A stretch of DNA of 64,000 bases from Alsobacter metallidurans (GCF_014636935.1 NZ_BMES01000001.1:1865782-1929781), one strand, 5' to 3'. Positions 15,469 through 24,412 are shown, numbered from the stretch's first letter. The notes: a model not told the origin generated them from the sequence alone. Translations and numbers: made by a program.

Positions 15469-17037
15469 CTATTCCGTCTTTTGATCTGACGACGACGGTT
15501 TATACAGAGATATGGAGCCGTCTTTAACTAGCGTAGTGGCGGCTTTCTTGAAGCGCTTCGACAAAACAACTTCGTTGTAAAGGTATGTTGGTACAGTCAA
15601 ACGAAACGTGACACGCGGCTTACCAGTAGATGCGTTCCACGCAGTAAACTTCCCTTGGTCATCCTTTCTCTTTTCTCGTTCGAACAATTCTCTGTATCGA
15701 AAAGGTGATACCCCAATGAATGGCCGAAATGCGACCTTCTTCTGTTCGCCAGTCTCATGAACGCTTATGGAGTCGCCATGAAGATGTTCAGCATAGCTTT
15801 TAGGATATGGCTCGATGTAGCTCACCGAATGAATTCCCGACGAAACAATGTGCTTGGCGCAAAGGTGACATGGGAATGTGGTACAATAAAGCGTTGTGCC
15901 CGCGAGAGGTTTTCCTAAACGCGCAGCGTCAGTTATTGCGCTCATCTCAGCATGTATAATGCGGCCATATTCGAGGAGGTCCATCAAATGGGCATCGCGA
16001 AGCGAGCTTCCTTTTCTTGAAACCTCAGACAGAGCATAATCAACAATTTCATCCAATGTCTTTTTATTCTCGATAAGGCCACTTTCAGACAGTCTCCGTA
16101 TGGTATCTGCGATGATAGTCTTCTTGATGCGTTCATTTTCATCATGTCCAATGACATAATCACGATGATCGTAGCCATCATCACACCAGTAGGCACCACC
16201 AAACGGGCGCGGAACTTCGTTGCAGCCCATTGTAACGACATCGCCTCTGTCGTTTAGGATTGCAGCGCCGACTTGCCTCGACAAATCCAACGATCGCAAC
16301 GCAGATGTTTTGGCTAAATACATTCCGTATTCGGACTTGGTTGGGCTAACTTTATTCGACCCAAACAAGGCTTCAAAAAAGCGGTCTATAAGAGCTTTGG
16401 CATGAGCTTCGTTGTCAATGTTTATAAATAAATCGGCAAGTGCAAAGGCGTCTTGTAGTCGCTGTCCGTTTCGTTCATCTCGTTCATCTTCGTCTCGTTC
16501 GATTAAAGCTTTAGCGGCTTGCTCGTCTTCATTTTTTGGGCGCGGGTGGGAGTGATCAGAGGCGATTCGCTCAGACAGGTTTTTTATTCTGTTGTTTTTA
16601 TCGGAATAAATCGAGATCAAAATAAAAGAACGTCCGTAAGTTTGTCTTAGTAGGGCAATTTCTTCTTTTCGTTTAAACTGGTCAAAAACGTAAGTCGTAC
16701 AAGGCGTATGGGAACTATAATCTTCTCCAAGTAAGCGACGCTCGGATCTTACGGCCATACAGCAGAGGACAGCCAAAACAGTCGGGTCGTTGAATCGATC
16801 TCTTATAGAATTGGCATAGCGGATATAAGAGTCATACCTTTTGTCGATAGGAGTCTCAACAAGCTGAGCATCGGAAAGAACAACTTGCTTCATTAGATCA
16901 GTTACCTTAAAAATTTTTGTTTTGTAAGAAAACCGAACGAGAGATAATTCAATCAGTTCGCGCACTTTTGCGTTGTCGGTCCCGATGGGCGAGCAGAGCC
17001 CGATAACAATTTCAGGCGCCTCAATCGTCGGTATCAT
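15469..17037 (-). CDS. Anti-phage dCTP/dCMP deaminase (AvcD/DcdV type)
   Basis: 522 residues, matching the roughly 530-residue Vibrio cholerae DcdV/AvcD family. The N-terminal half is P-loop NTPase/kinase-like, with the family's GLCSPIGTDNAK (13-24) in the nucleotide-binding position. The C-terminal half is a zinc cytidine/deoxycytidylate deaminase: HAEMSAI (His362, Glu364) and FPCHLC (Cys390, Cys393). In characterised members, phage infection unleashes deamination of dCTP and dCMP, starving phage DNA synthesis; in Vibrio an adjacent small RNA (AvcI/DifV) holds the enzyme off. Start ATG 17037 has GAGG five bases upstream. The gene is AT-richer than its neighbours, which points to horizontal transfer. 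It lies convergent-side of a decayed DUF2442 gene and about 280 bases from nrdJ. The family assignment is strong; the activity is inferred. Confidence 0.9.
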   Translation of the reverse strand: MIPTIEAPEIVIGLCSPIGTDNAKVRELIELSLVRFSYKTKIFKVTDLMKQVVLSDAQLVETPIDKRYDSYIRYANSIRDRFNDPTVLAVLCCMAVRSERRLLGEDYSSHTPCTTYVFDQFKRKEEIALLRQTYGRSFILISIYSDKNNRIKNLSERIASDHSHPRPKNEDEQAAKALIERDEDERDERNGQRLQDAFALADLFINIDNEAHAKALIDRFFEALFGSNKVSPTKSEYGMYLAKTSALRSLDLSRQVGAAILNDRGDVVTMGCNEVPRPFGGAYWCDDGYDHRDYVIGHDENERIKKTIIADTIRRLSESGLIENKKTLDEIVDYALSEVSRKGSSLRDAHLMDLLEYGRIIHAEMSAITDAARLGKPLAGTTLYCTTFPCHLCAKHIVSSGIHSVSYIEPYPKSYAEHLHGDSISVHETGEQKKVAFRPFIGVSPFRYRELFEREKRKDDQGKFTAWNASTGKPRVTFRLTVPTYLYNEVVLSKRFKKAATTLVKDGSISLYKPSSSDQKTE

Positions 17038-17060
17038 TCCAACCTCATAGGAAAACGAAC

Positions 17061-17089
17061 TTGTCGTTAATGACTGCGTCCGATGCTAG
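17061..17089 (+). promoter_or_regulatory. Candidate promoter for the 41-residue ORF
   Basis: TTGTCG (17061-17066), a 17-base spacer, then TGCTAG (17084-17089), 45 bases upstream of the small ORF start and inside the 96-base divergent region shared with the deaminase gene. The -10 match is weak. Confidence 0.3.
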
Positions 17090-17133
17090 CGTCTGAACGT
17101 TGAGTCTCGCAATGGGGGGAAACGGAGGCGAGG

Positions 17134-17259
17134 ATGAACACTCTTTCTGACGATTGGCTTTCGAACGAACTCGAACACGTTGATGATGAGTTTGAGAAGT
17201 GGAACGAGGCGCTAAAAAACAGCTTTAGTTCCATTGTAGAGGACGATGAAGATAGCTGA
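17134..17259 (+). CDS. Acidic 41-residue microprotein, divergent from the AvcD-type gene
   Basis: ATG 17134 is preceded by GGAGGCGAGG, a strong ribosome binding site. The ORF ends at TGA 17257-17259 and is followed six bases later by a terminator, so it looks like a real transcription unit. The peptide begins MNTLSDDWLSNELEHVDDEF and ends IVEDDEDS: 14 Asp/Glu against two Lys and no Arg. It has an amphipathic helical core and no signal or membrane segment. It shares the AT-rich composition of the deaminase gene and lies head-to-head with it. I recognise no family. It might be a protein regulator or inhibitor of the deaminase, or its DNA might encode an AvcI/DifV-like RNA; both are inferences from position. 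Confidence 0.55.
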   Translation: MNTLSDDWLSNELEHVDDEFEKWNEALKNSFSSIVEDDEDS

Positions 17260-17265
17260 AAAGAT

Positions 17266-17290
17266 AAAGGGCCGCGCGAGCGGCCCTTTT
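17266..17290. terminator. Rho-independent terminator between the small ORF and nrdJ
   Basis: AAAGGGCCG-CGCGAG-CGGCCCTTTT: a GC-rich stem with A- and T-runs on the two sides, so it can work in both directions. It separates the plus-strand small ORF from the convergent nrdJ. Confidence 0.85.
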
Positions 17291-17318
17291 ACGTCCATTG
17301 CAGCAGCTACTAATACCC

Positions 17319-20300
17319 TCAGCTACACCCCGTCGTCCCACCGCAAGTGTCGCACTTCAAGCAGGTCCCGTTCCGGACCAGCGTGAAGTTGCCACACTCG
17401 CCGCAGGCGTCCCCCTGGTAGCCCTTCATCAGCGCCTCGGCCCGCTTGGCCGCGCCGGTCGGGGCAGGAGCCTGCGCCTGCTCCCGCGGGGCGGGAGGCG
17501 CGAAGGCCAGGTTGCCGAGGCCGTCCTCGCCGATCACGCGCTCGACCTCCTCGGCGACTTCCTCGCGCAAGTTCTCCTCGCGAAGCTCCTGCTTCAGGGC
17601 GGTGGCGCCCTGGGTGGCGTAGGCGGTGGTGACGGCGGCGCCGGAGGCAGGGGCCGCCGGGCGGTTGTCGAAGCCGCCCGCGATCGCCATCAGGTTGGTG
17701 GCCTTGCCGCGCACCAGGCCCTTGGAGACGACGCGCGAGGCGTGGTTGGCCGGGGCCTTGCCCTCGTCGTCGCCCTTGCCGAGCGCGTCGAACACGGTCG
17801 CCTCGGGCGCCACGTGGGCGAGGTCGTTGCGGCCGAGATAGGAGATCGCGAGCTCGCGGAACACGTAGTCGAGCAGCGAGGTGGCGTTCTTGATGGCGTC
17901 GTTGCCCTGCACGAAGCCGGCCGGCTCGAAGCGCGTGAACGTGAAGGCGTCCACGTACTCCTCCAGCGGCACGCCGTATTGGAGGCCGAGCGAGATCGCG
18001 ATGGCGAAATTGTTCATCAGGCTGCGGAAGGCGGCGCCCTCCTTGTGCATGTCGATGAAGATCTCGCCGATGCGGCCGTCCTCGTACTCGCCGGTGCGCA
18101 GGTACACCTTGTGGCCGCCCACGATGGCCTTCTGGGTGTAGCCCTTGCGCCGGTCCGGCAGCTTCTCGCGCTCGCGCATCCGCTCGATGCGCTCCACCAC
18201 GCGCTCCACGATCTTTTCGGAGATCGCGGCCGCCCGGGCCGTGGCCGGCTGGGCGATCAGGGCCTCGACCTCGTCCTCCTCGTCCTCGTCGGCGATGAGC
18301 TGCGAGTTCAGCGGCTGGGAGAGCTTGGAGCCGTCGCGGTAGAGCGCGTTGGCTTTCAATGCGAGGCGCCACGAGAGCGTGTAGGCGTTCTTGGCGTCCT
18401 CGACGGTGGCGTCGTTGGGCATGTTGATGGTCTTGGAGATCGCCCCCGAGATAAAGGGCTGCGCCGCCGCCATCATGCGGATGTGGCTTTCCACCGAGAG
18501 GTAGCGCTTGCCGATGCGCCCGCACGGGTTGGCGCAGTCGAACACCGGGTAGTGCTCACGCTTGAGGTGCGGCGCGCCTTCCAGCGTCATCGCCCCGCAG
18601 ACGTGGATGTTCGCGCCCTCGATCTCACCCTTGGTGAAGCCGAGGAAGGCGAGGAGCTCGAAGGAGGGATCCGCCAACTTCTCCGCCGGCACCTTGAGGG
18701 TGTTGACGAGGAAGTCCTCCCCGAGCGTCCACTTGTTGAAGACGAACTTGATGTCGAAGGCCGACGCCAGGTTCTTCTCCACCGCGGCGATCTGTGCGTC
18801 GCCGAAGCCCTTGCTCTTGAGCGTGGTGTGGTTCACGCCCGGCGCCTGCGCGAGCGAGGCGTGGCCCACCGCATAGGCCTCGATCTCGGCGATCTGCGCC
18901 TCGCCGTAGCCGAGCGTCCGCAGCGCCTCCGGCACCGCCTGGTTGATGATCTTGAAGTAGCCGCCGCCGGCCAGCTTCTTGAACTTCACCAGCGCGAAGT
19001 CGGGCTCGATGCCGGTGGTGTCGCAATCCATCACGAGGCCGATCGTCCCAGTCGGGGCGATCACCGTGGATTGGGCGTTGCGGAAGCCGTGCTTCTCGCC
19101 GAGCGCCAGCGCGTCGTCCCAGGCCTTGCGGGCATGCTGGACGAGCTTCTGGTCCGGGCAGGACGCGTGGTCGAGCGGCAGCGGCGCGATGTTGAGGCCC
19201 TCATAGCCGGAGGTCTCGCCATGCGCGGCGCGGCGATGGTTGCGGATCACGCGCAGCATGTGCTTCGCGTTCTCCTTGTAGCGCGGGAAGGTCCCGAGCT
19301 CGCCCGCCATCTCGGCCGAGGTCTTGTAGGCGACGCCCGTCATGATCGCCGTCAGCGCGCCGCAGATGGCGCGGCCCTGGTCGCTGTCATACGGGATGCC
19401 GGCGGTCATCAGGAGGCCGCCGATATTGGCGTAGCCGAGGCCCAGCGTGCGGAACTCGAAGGAGAGCTGCGCGATCTCCTTGCTCGGGAACTGCGCCATC
19501 ATCACCGAGATCTCGAGCACGATCGTCCACAGCCGCGTGGCGTGCTCGTAGCTCTCGACGTCGAACTCGCCATCGGCCTTGCGGAACTGCAGCAGGTTGG
19601 CGGAGGCGAGGTTGCAGGCCGTGTCGTCCAGGAACATGTATTCCGAGCACGGGTTCGACGCGCGGATCTCGCCCGAGGCCGGGCAGGTGTGCCAGTCGTT
19701 GATGGTGGTGTGGAACTGGATGCCGGGATCCGCCGACGCCCAGGCGGCGTGGCCGATCTTCTCCCACAGGTCGCGGGCCTTCAGCGTCTTGATCGGCTTG
19801 CCGGTGATGCGCGCGGTGAGCTGCCAGTCGCCGTCGTTCTCCACCGCGTTCAGGAACTCGTCGGTGACGCGCACCGAGTTGTTGGAGTTCTGGCCCGAGA
19901 CCGTGAGGTAGGCCTCCGAATCCCAGTCGGTGTCGTAGCTGTCGAACTGGATCTCGGTGTAGCCCTGCTTGGCGAACTGGATGACGCGCTTGATCAGGTT
20001 GTCGGGCGCCATGGAGCGGCGGGCGAGCTTGATCTCGCGCTTCAGCGCCGGGTTCTTCTCCGGGTCGTAGCAGCTGTCGCCGGGGCCGTCGCAGTTCACG
20101 CAGGCCTTCAGGATGGCCTTGAGGTGCTTCTGCAGGATCTTGGAGCCGGTGACCAGCGCGGCGACCTTCTGCTCCTCCTTCACCTTCCAGTCGATGTAGC
20201 TCTCGATGTCCGGATGGTCGACGTCCACCACCACCATCTTGGCGGCGCGGCGCGTGGTGCCGCCCGACTTGATGGCCCCGGCGGCGCGGTCGCCGATCTT

Positions 20301-21074
20301 CAGGAAGCTCATGAGGCCGGAGGAGCGCCCGCCGCCGGCGAGCTTCTCGCCCTCGCCGCGCAGGGCGGAGAAGTTGGAGCCCGTGCCCGAGCCGTACTTG
20401 AACAGGCGCGCCTCGCGCACCCACAGGTCCATGATGCCGCCCTCGTTCACGAGGTCGTCGGCGACGGACTGGATGAAGCAGGCGTGCGGCTGCGGGTGCT
20501 CGTAGGCGGACTTGGAGCGCGTCAGCTTGCCGGTCTTGTGGTCCACATAGAAGTGGCCCTGGGCCGGGCCGTCGACGCCATAGGCCCAGTGGAGGCCGGT
20601 GTTGAACCACTGCGGCGAGTTCGGGGCCACCATCTGCATGGCCAGCATGTAGCGGTGCTCGTCGAAGAACGCCTGCGCGTCCTCCTCGCTGGTGAAGTAG
20701 CCGCCCTTCCAGCCCCAATAGGTCCAGCAGCCGGCGAGCCGGTCGAACACCTGCTTGGCCGACATCTCCGAGCCGGTGCGCTCGTTTTCGGGCAGGGCCG
20801 CCAGGGCCGCCTCATCCGGCACGGAGCGCCACAGCCAGGACGGAACGTCGTTTTCCTCGACCTTCTTGAGGCGGGTCGGCACGCCGGCCTTGCGGAAATA
20901 CTTCTGGGCGAGGACGTCGGCCGCGACCTGGCTGAACTGCTGGGGCACGTCGATGCCTTCCAGCCGGAACACGATGGAGCCGTCCGGGTTGCGGATCTCG
21001 CTCGTGACGGAGCGGAACGCGATGGCGGCGTAAGGCGACTGGCCGGTCTTGGTGTAGCGACGTTCGATCCGCAT
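17319..21074 (-). CDS. nrdJ: Vitamin B12-dependent ribonucleoside-diphosphate reductase
   Basis: 1251 residues from ATG 21074 (AGGGGA six bases upstream; MTM at 21080 is an alternative). It is a class II ribonucleotide reductase of the long alphaproteobacterial type. Visible landmarks are NSPQWFNTG near the N-terminus, the active-site segments [18 protein letters not shown] and [20 protein letters not shown], and a C-terminal zinc-ribbon-like tail with [18 protein letters not shown] and a final [11 protein letters not shown] carrying the redox cysteines. It reduces ribonucleotides to deoxyribonucleotides using adenosylcobalamin, without need of oxygen. It is monocistronic, with a 5' leader of about 245 bases, a candidate promoter at 21322-21350 and a strong leader hairpin. 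No B12 riboswitch was recognised. Confidence 0.95.
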   Translation of the reverse strand: MRIERRYTKTGQSPYAAIAFRSVTSEIRNPDGSIVFRLEGIDVPQQFSQVAADVLAQKYFRKAGVPTRLKKVEENDVPSWLWRSVPDEAALAALPENERTGSEMSAKQVFDRLAGCWTYWGWKGGYFTSEEDAQAFFDEHRYMLAMQMVAPNSPQWFNTGLHWAYGVDGPAQGHFYVDHKTGKLTRSKSAYEHPQPHACFIQSVADDLVNEGGIMDLWVREARLFKYGSGTGSNFSALRGEGEKLAGGGRSSGLMSFLKIGDRAAGAIKSGGTTRRAAKMVVVDVDHPDIESYIDWKVKEEQKVAALVTGSKILQKHLKAILKACVNCDGPGDSCYDPEKNPALKREIKLARRSMAPDNLIKRVIQFAKQGYTEIQFDSYDTDWDSEAYLTVSGQNSNNSVRVTDEFLNAVENDGDWQLTARITGKPIKTLKARDLWEKIGHAAWASADPGIQFHTTINDWHTCPASGEIRASNPCSEYMFLDDTACNLASANLLQFRKADGEFDVESYEHATRLWTIVLEISVMMAQFPSKEIAQLSFEFRTLGLGYANIGGLLMTAGIPYDSDQGRAICGALTAIMTGVAYKTSAEMAGELGTFPRYKENAKHMLRVIRNHRRAAHGETSGYEGLNIAPLPLDHASCPDQKLVQHARKAWDDALALGEKHGFRNAQSTVIAPTGTIGLVMDCDTTGIEPDFALVKFKKLAGGGYFKIINQAVPEALRTLGYGEAQIAEIEAYAVGHASLAQAPGVNHTTLKSKGFGDAQIAAVEKNLASAFDIKFVFNKWTLGEDFLVNTLKVPAEKLADPSFELLAFLGFTKGEIEGANIHVCGAMTLEGAPHLKREHYPVFDCANPCGRIGKRYLSVESHIRMMAAAQPFISGAISKTINMPNDATVEDAKNAYTLSWRLALKANALYRDGSKLSQPLNSQLIADEDEEDEVEALIAQPATARAAAISEKIVERVVERIERMREREKLPDRRKGYTQKAIVGGHKVYLRTGEYEDGRIGEIFIDMHKEGAAFRSLMNNFAIAISLGLQYGVPLEEYVDAFTFTRFEPAGFVQGNDAIKNATSLLDYVFRELAISYLGRNDLAHVAPEATVFDALGKGDDEGKAPANHASRVVSKGLVRGKATNLMAIAGGFDNRPAAPASGAAVTTAYATQGATALKQELREENLREEVAEEVERVIGEDGLGNLAFAPPAPREQAQAPAPTGAAKRAEALMKGYQGDACGECGNFTLVRNGTCLKCDTCGGTTGCS

Positions 21075-21266
21075 CGTCATCCCCTTTAGGGCGGACAACA
21101 ACGGTCCGCCGGGCCGGTCGAGTTCCGGCCTCTTGCCCAAATCTGTTTTCTGCCCCTGAGGAACGCGGCCAACTCTCGACGGGTCGAACCTGCATCCCGA
21201 TGCTGCCGCGGCGTTGCGGGCGTTCCCTGCCGGTCCTGGTTGAGGGGGGCCGGAGGGGGCCTCGCC

Positions 21267-21304
21267 GGGCTGCGGCGAACCGTCAAACGGCGCCGCCGCA
21301 GCCC
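21267..21304 (-). promoter_or_regulatory. Strong hairpin in the nrdJ mRNA leader
   Basis: GGGCTGCGGCG and CGCCGCAGCCC form an 11-pair perfect stem with a 16-base loop, about 195 bases before the nrdJ start. No U-run follows it on the minus strand, so it is more likely a leader structure than a terminator. Confidence 0.5.
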
Positions 21305-21321
21305 CGTGCGACACGTCCACA

Positions 21322-21350
21322 ACCTAGGCCCCGGGGAGCCCGAACGTCAA
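21322..21350 (-). promoter_or_regulatory. nrdJ: Candidate nrdJ promoter
   Basis: Minus strand TTGACG (21345-21350), a 17-base spacer, then CTAGGT (21322-21327). The -35 and its flank, AATCCTTGACGTTCGGGC, is nearly identical to the element at 12871-12888. It would give a leader of about 240 bases. Confidence 0.5.
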
Positions 21351-21687
21351 GGATTAGTGCCTCCGGGTCTTTGCTGACGCAAGATGTTGTAACAGGGGTG
21401 TGAACAGTGGGGATGATGCAACGCTGTCGCATAAGCCTCGGATTCACTTACGAGAATCGATTCAATTTTAGCCATTGCGGGCCGTCGCGCCTCCCGAAGG
21501 CCATCTGGAATCGTGGAAGACTCGCCGACACGGACCAGCCCAGGCTTGACTCGCGCGAAAGTTGAGCGGGTGGCGCCACAGTTGAGGCGAGAATGAGGCA
21601 GGCGTTGAGGTTGGGCGGGAATCGACCGGACGCGAGCGTATTGGCTCCGGCGGCTCGCGCGTCTCCGAATCGCCACGCCGCCGTTGC

Positions 21688-21717
21688 CTTTACAAAGCTG
21701 CGATGCCATCTTTACAA
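21688..21717. promoter_or_regulatory. Direct repeat upstream of vapBC
   Basis: CTTTACAA occurs at 21688-21695 and again at 21710-21717, a period of 22 bases (two helical turns), ending 23 bases before the vapB start. It is a candidate autoregulatory site for the VapB-VapC complex; TTTACA may also serve as a -35 box. Confidence 0.4.
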
Positions 21718-21740
21718 CACCGTCAACACAGGATCGATTT

Positions 21741-21986
21741 ATGTCGGCTCCTCTCAACATCCGGAACCCGCGCGCCCGCGAACTGGCGCGTGAACTGGCC
21801 GAGCGCCGGCGCATCAGCATCACGGACGCGGTGGTGGGGGCGCTCCAGGCGGAGCTCGCGCGCGAGCGGGCCGAAACCCCGCTGGCGCGGCGGCTGGGCG
21901 ACATCGGCGCCCGGTCTTGCGCCAAGGCCGGGCCGAACCGCCGCGATCTCAGCGAGGAGGAACGCGACGCGCTATGGACGCGCTGA
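21741..21986 (+). CDS. vapB: Type II antitoxin, VapB family
   Basis: 81 residues from ATG 21741, with AGGA about seven bases upstream. The N-terminus, MSAPLNIRNPRARELARELA, and the following RRRISITDAVVGALQAEL form a ribbon-helix-helix-like DNA-binding region typical of PSK-type VapB antitoxins. The C-terminal tail (about 55-81) should wrap the toxin. The last bases overlap the start of vapC, so translation is coupled. VapB normally represses its own operon together with VapC; a direct repeat at 21688-21717 is a candidate operator. The two genes have the normal high GC of the host. Confidence 0.85.
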   Translation: MSAPLNIRNPRARELARELAERRRISITDAVVGALQAELARERAETPLARRLGDIGARSCAKAGPNRRDLSEEERDALWTR

Positions 21987-22390
21987 TGTTCATCGACACG
22001 TCCGTTTTCGTCGCCATCCTGTGCGGCGAGCCTGAGGCCCCGCTGTTCGCGGCCGCGATCGAGCGGGCCGCCCGGCGCTTCACGTCGCCGATGGTGCGGC
22101 TGGAGACCTGCATGGTCGCGTCGACTCGCCTCGACCGCTCGCCCGCCGACGTGGAGATGGATTTCGACGCCATTTTGATCGAGGCCGCCATCGAGGTGGC
22201 GCCGATCACGGACGAGACGAGCCGTCTCGCCGTGCGGGCCTTCGAGCGGTTCGGCAAGGGCAGGGGAACCGCGGCGAGGCTGAACCTCGCCGACTGCTTC
22301 TCCTATGCGAGCGCCCGTGCGCTCGGCGCCCCGATCCTGTTCAAGGGACGCGACTTCGCGGCCACGGAGCTTGGCGTCGCCGTGTACTGA
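21974..22390 (+). CDS. vapC: Type II toxin, PIN-domain ribonuclease VapC
   Basis: 138 residues from ATG 21974, which overlaps the vapB end by 13 bases. An ATG at 21986 that shares the A of the vapB stop (TGATG) gives MFIDTSVFV and is an equally plausible start. The PIN-domain acidic residues are present: Asp8 (FIDTSV), Glu44 (RLETCM), Asp107 (LADCFSYASA) and Asp127 (KGRDF). VapC toxins are magnesium-dependent RNases that cut tRNA or rRNA when free of antitoxin. The catalytic set looks intact, so the toxin is probably functional. Its RNA target is unknown. Confidence 0.87.
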   Translation: MDALMFIDTSVFVAILCGEPEAPLFAAAIERAARRFTSPMVRLETCMVASTRLDRSPADVEMDFDAILIEAAIEVAPITDETSRLAVRAFERFGKGRGTAARLNLADCFSYASARALGAPILFKGRDFAATELGVAVY

Positions 22391-22516
22391 GCACCCGCGA
22401 CCACGGTCGGGCTGGACAGGCGCCCCCGCAATCGTATAGTCCGCGCCAGAATGCCCGGGCCCCTTCGGTGGCCCGCCGTCCGAGGCCCCCGGCGGGCCCT
22501 GCGCAAAGGCCCACCC

Positions 22517-22972
22517 ATGGCGATGAAGCCCTTTCTTCTGCAGTTCTTCACCTGGTGGAGCGGCCAGACCATCGGCACGCGCTTCTTCACCTGGCGCTTC
22601 GGCGAGCGGGTGGGCGAGGACGAGTTCGGCAACGTCTATTACCAGACCGCCGGCGGCAAGATCGACCCGACCATCGGGGTTCCGCGCCGCTGGGTGGTCT
22701 ACAAGGACCGCACCGAGGCCACGCTGGTCCCGGCCGGCTGGCTCGGCTGGCTGCGCAACACGCAGGTCGAGCCGCCGTCCGTTCAGCCCTACACGCCGCG
22801 CGAGTGGGAGCGCCCGCACCAGCCCAACATGACCGGCACGCCCTTCGGGTACCGCCCCAAGGGCTCGATCCTGAACCAGAACGAGCGCCCCGCCGCCACC
22901 GGCGACTATGACGCCTGGTCTCCGGGCGGCGCGCCCAAGGAGCGGCGCATCGAGACCGGCGAGAAGGCCTGA
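22517..22972 (+). CDS. NADH:ubiquinone oxidoreductase subunit NDUFA12
   Basis: 151 residues from ATG 22517. It carries the NDUFA12/B17.2 signatures GTRFFTWRFGERVGEDEFGN, YYQ and RRWVVYKDRTEATLVPAGW, and a proline-rich tail with HQPNMTGTPFGYRPKGS. This accessory subunit of respiratory complex I is shared by alphaproteobacteria and mitochondria and sits on the peripheral arm near the quinone end. The gene stands alone and is closed by a terminator 26 bases after its stop. The ribosome binding site is poor (AAAGG about ten bases upstream). The longer frame from 22451 lacks family similarity. Confidence 0.93.
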   Translation: MAMKPFLLQFFTWWSGQTIGTRFFTWRFGERVGEDEFGNVYYQTAGGKIDPTIGVPRRWVVYKDRTEATLVPAGWLGWLRNTQVEPPSVQPYTPREWERPHQPNMTGTPFGYRPKGSILNQNERPAATGDYDAWSPGGAPKERRIETGEKA

Positions 22973-22997
22973 CCCCACTCCGCTCTTCCCAAACGCA

Positions 22998-23023
22998 AAC
23001 GCCGCCTTCCGGGCGGCGTTTTT
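22998..23023 (+). terminator. Rho-independent terminator after NDUFA12 gene
   Basis: AACGCCGCC-TTCC-GGGCGGCGTTTTT: a stem of eight to nine pairs followed by a T-run. Confidence 0.88.
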
Positions 23024-23088
23024 CGTTGTAGGCTCCGGCGGGGGCTTTCGGGTGGATCGCGCCTTTCGGGTGGAGCTTGGAGACGCGC

Positions 23089-23565
23089 ATGCGCGAACAT
23101 CGCTACCGCACCACCACGGTGTGGACCGGCAATCTCGGCTCCGGAACCGCCGACTACCGCAGCTATGGGCGCGACCACGCAGTGCGGGTCGTCGGCAAGC
23201 CCGACATCCTGGGCTCGTCCGATCCAGCCTTTCGGGGCGACCCGACGCGCCACAACCCCGAAGATCTTTTTGTCGCCTCGCTGTCGGCCTGCCACATGCT
23301 CTGGTACCTCCACCTTGCGGCCGTATCCGGCATCGTTGTGGCCGCCTATGAGGACGAGGCCGAGGGCGTGATGGAGGAGGGGCCCGAGGGCGGCCGCTTC
23401 ACGGGCGTCACCTTGCGGCCCCACGTTCGCATCGTGGCCGGCGATCCCGAAAAGGCCGGCGCCCTGCACGAGCAGGCGCACCGCTACTGCTTCGTGGCCA
23501 ATTCCGTGAACTGCCCGGTGCGTTGCGAACCCACCATCGAGAGCCAGCAGGGCGTCGAAGGCTGA
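23089..23565 (+). CDS. OsmC family peroxidase-like protein
   Basis: 158 residues from ATG 23089, which has GGAG eight bases upstream; a TTG in frame at 23077 is less likely. The two OsmC/Ohr cysteines are present: Cys68 in LSACHMLWYL and Cys142 in NCPVRCEP, and Arg residues near the N-terminus fit the active site. OsmC-like proteins reduce organic hydroperoxides in the cytoplasm using lipoylated or thiol partners. Conserved features of this subgroup are the N-terminal YRTTTVWTGNLGSGT and the DPTRHNPEDLFVASLSAC block. It is monocistronic. Confidence 0.9.
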   Translation: MREHRYRTTTVWTGNLGSGTADYRSYGRDHAVRVVGKPDILGSSDPAFRGDPTRHNPEDLFVASLSACHMLWYLHLAAVSGIVVAAYEDEAEGVMEEGPEGGRFTGVTLRPHVRIVAGDPEKAGALHEQAHRYCFVANSVNCPVRCEPTIESQQGVEG

Positions 23566-23704
23566 GCCGAAACGCCCTGTAGCGCCATGCGAGGCGGCGC
23601 ACAGGCGCGCCCGCCCTTTCTCCGCCCACTTTGGCGTGTTAAGCACCCGGCCCGTTGGGCGACCGCGGCCTCGAATCGCGGCGTGGAGCCTCTTGCGCGT
23701 GTTC

Positions 23705-24412
23705 ATGCCTGTCTTGCCGATCGTCACCATCCTTCGTCGTCCCGCCCCGATCGCGGCCGTGCTTGGCTGCGCGATGGCGCTCGCGGCCGGTCCCGCCCAG
23801 GCGGACAAGATCAAGAACCCGACGGCGATTTTCGCTGGGCTCGACAAGATCACCGGCCGGATCATCTCCTTCGAGGCGCAGGTTGACGAAACGGTGCAGT
23901 TCGGCGCGCTGCAGATCACGCCGCGCGTCTGCTACACGCGCCCGCCGACGGAACCGCAGAACACGACGTCCTTCATTGAAGTCGACGAGGTGACGTTCAA
24001 CAACGAATATCGTCGCATCTTCGGCGGCTGGATCTTTGCGTCCAGCCCCGGCCTGCACGGCATCGAGCACCCGATCTATGACGTGTGGCTGACCACCTGC
24101 AAGGGCGGCAAGGACGTGATTCCGGACCCGGTCGATCCGGACAAGATCGATCCGCTGAAGCCGACGCAGCCTGATCCGAAGGTCTCCGAGCAGCAGCAGC
24201 GCCAGCAGCGCCGCGCCCAGACCAATGGCGGCACGGGTGGGCTCTACACCGTTCCGGCGCCGTCCGCGCCGGCCGGCGGCGGGCAGATCGGCGTCGCGGC
24301 CCCGCAGGGCGTGCCGGTGGCGCCGCGCCAGCCGACCCAGCGCTTCTTCCCGACCAATCCCAACGGCGTCGGCCTGCCGCCCGGGCGTGACCCGACCGGC
24401 AGCAACCGCTGA
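23705..24412 (+). CDS. DUF2155 domain-containing periplasmic protein
   Basis: 235 residues from ATG 23705; longer frames back to 23636 and a GTG at 23699 exist, and GGAG at 23684 could serve the latter. An N-terminal signal peptide (about residues 8-34, ending GPAQADK) is followed by the DUF2155 domain (about 36-130: FAGLDKITGRIISFEAQVDE, QITPRVCYTRPPTEPQN, IFGGWIFASSPGLHGIEHPI, DVWLTTCK). A low-complexity Pro/Gln/Gly-rich tail follows. DUF2155 proteins are conserved in alphaproteobacteria next to cell-envelope genes. The function is not established. The two cysteines probably form a disulfide. Confidence 0.87.
   Translation: MPVLPIVTILRRPAPIAAVLGCAMALAAGPAQADKIKNPTAIFAGLDKITGRIISFEAQVDETVQFGALQITPRVCYTRPPTEPQNTTSFIEVDEVTFNNEYRRIFGGWIFASSPGLHGIEHPIYDVWLTTCKGGKDVIPDPVDPDKIDPLKPTQPDPKVSEQQQRQQRRAQTNGGTGGLYTVPAPSAPAGGGQIGVAAPQGVPVAPRQPTQRFFPTNPNGVGLPPGRDPTGSNR

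Larger units (their letters stand above)
15411..17290. mobile_element. AT-richer accessory insert (defence island) without visible mobility genes
   Basis: From about 15.4 to 17.29 kb, base composition and codon use (many AAA, ATT and TTT codons) differ sharply from the GC-rich flanks. The stretch carries the AvcD-type deaminase, a divergent 41-residue ORF and a terminator. One end abuts a broken DUF2442 gene and a repeat cluster, the other abuts nrdJ. No integrase, transposase, terminal repeat or target duplication was found, so the mode of entry is unknown. Confidence 0.6.
21081..21740. other. Gene-free region between nrdJ and vapB
   Basis: 660 bases separate the divergent nrdJ and vapB starts. 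The nrdJ half holds a strong hairpin (21267-21304) and a promoter (21322-21350). The vapB half holds a direct repeat (21688-21717). A 42-codon minus-strand frame at 21347-21475 overlaps the promoter and is not credible. Nothing else was recognised. Confidence 0.6.

Noticed and set aside
15411-17290. Attachment sites or target duplications flanking the insert
   Set aside because: I compared both borders and found no direct repeat longer than a few bases, and no integrase or transposase.
21100-21180. tRNA-like T-arm (GCAGGTTCGACCCG in reverse) in the nrdJ leader
   Set aside because: No cloverleaf can be built around it and no anticodon arm is present.
21347-21475. 42-codon minus-strand frame beginning MAKIESILVSESE
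   Set aside because: It overlaps the nrdJ -35 region, has no well-placed ribosome binding site, and no family was recognised. Coding cannot be excluded, but the support is too weak.
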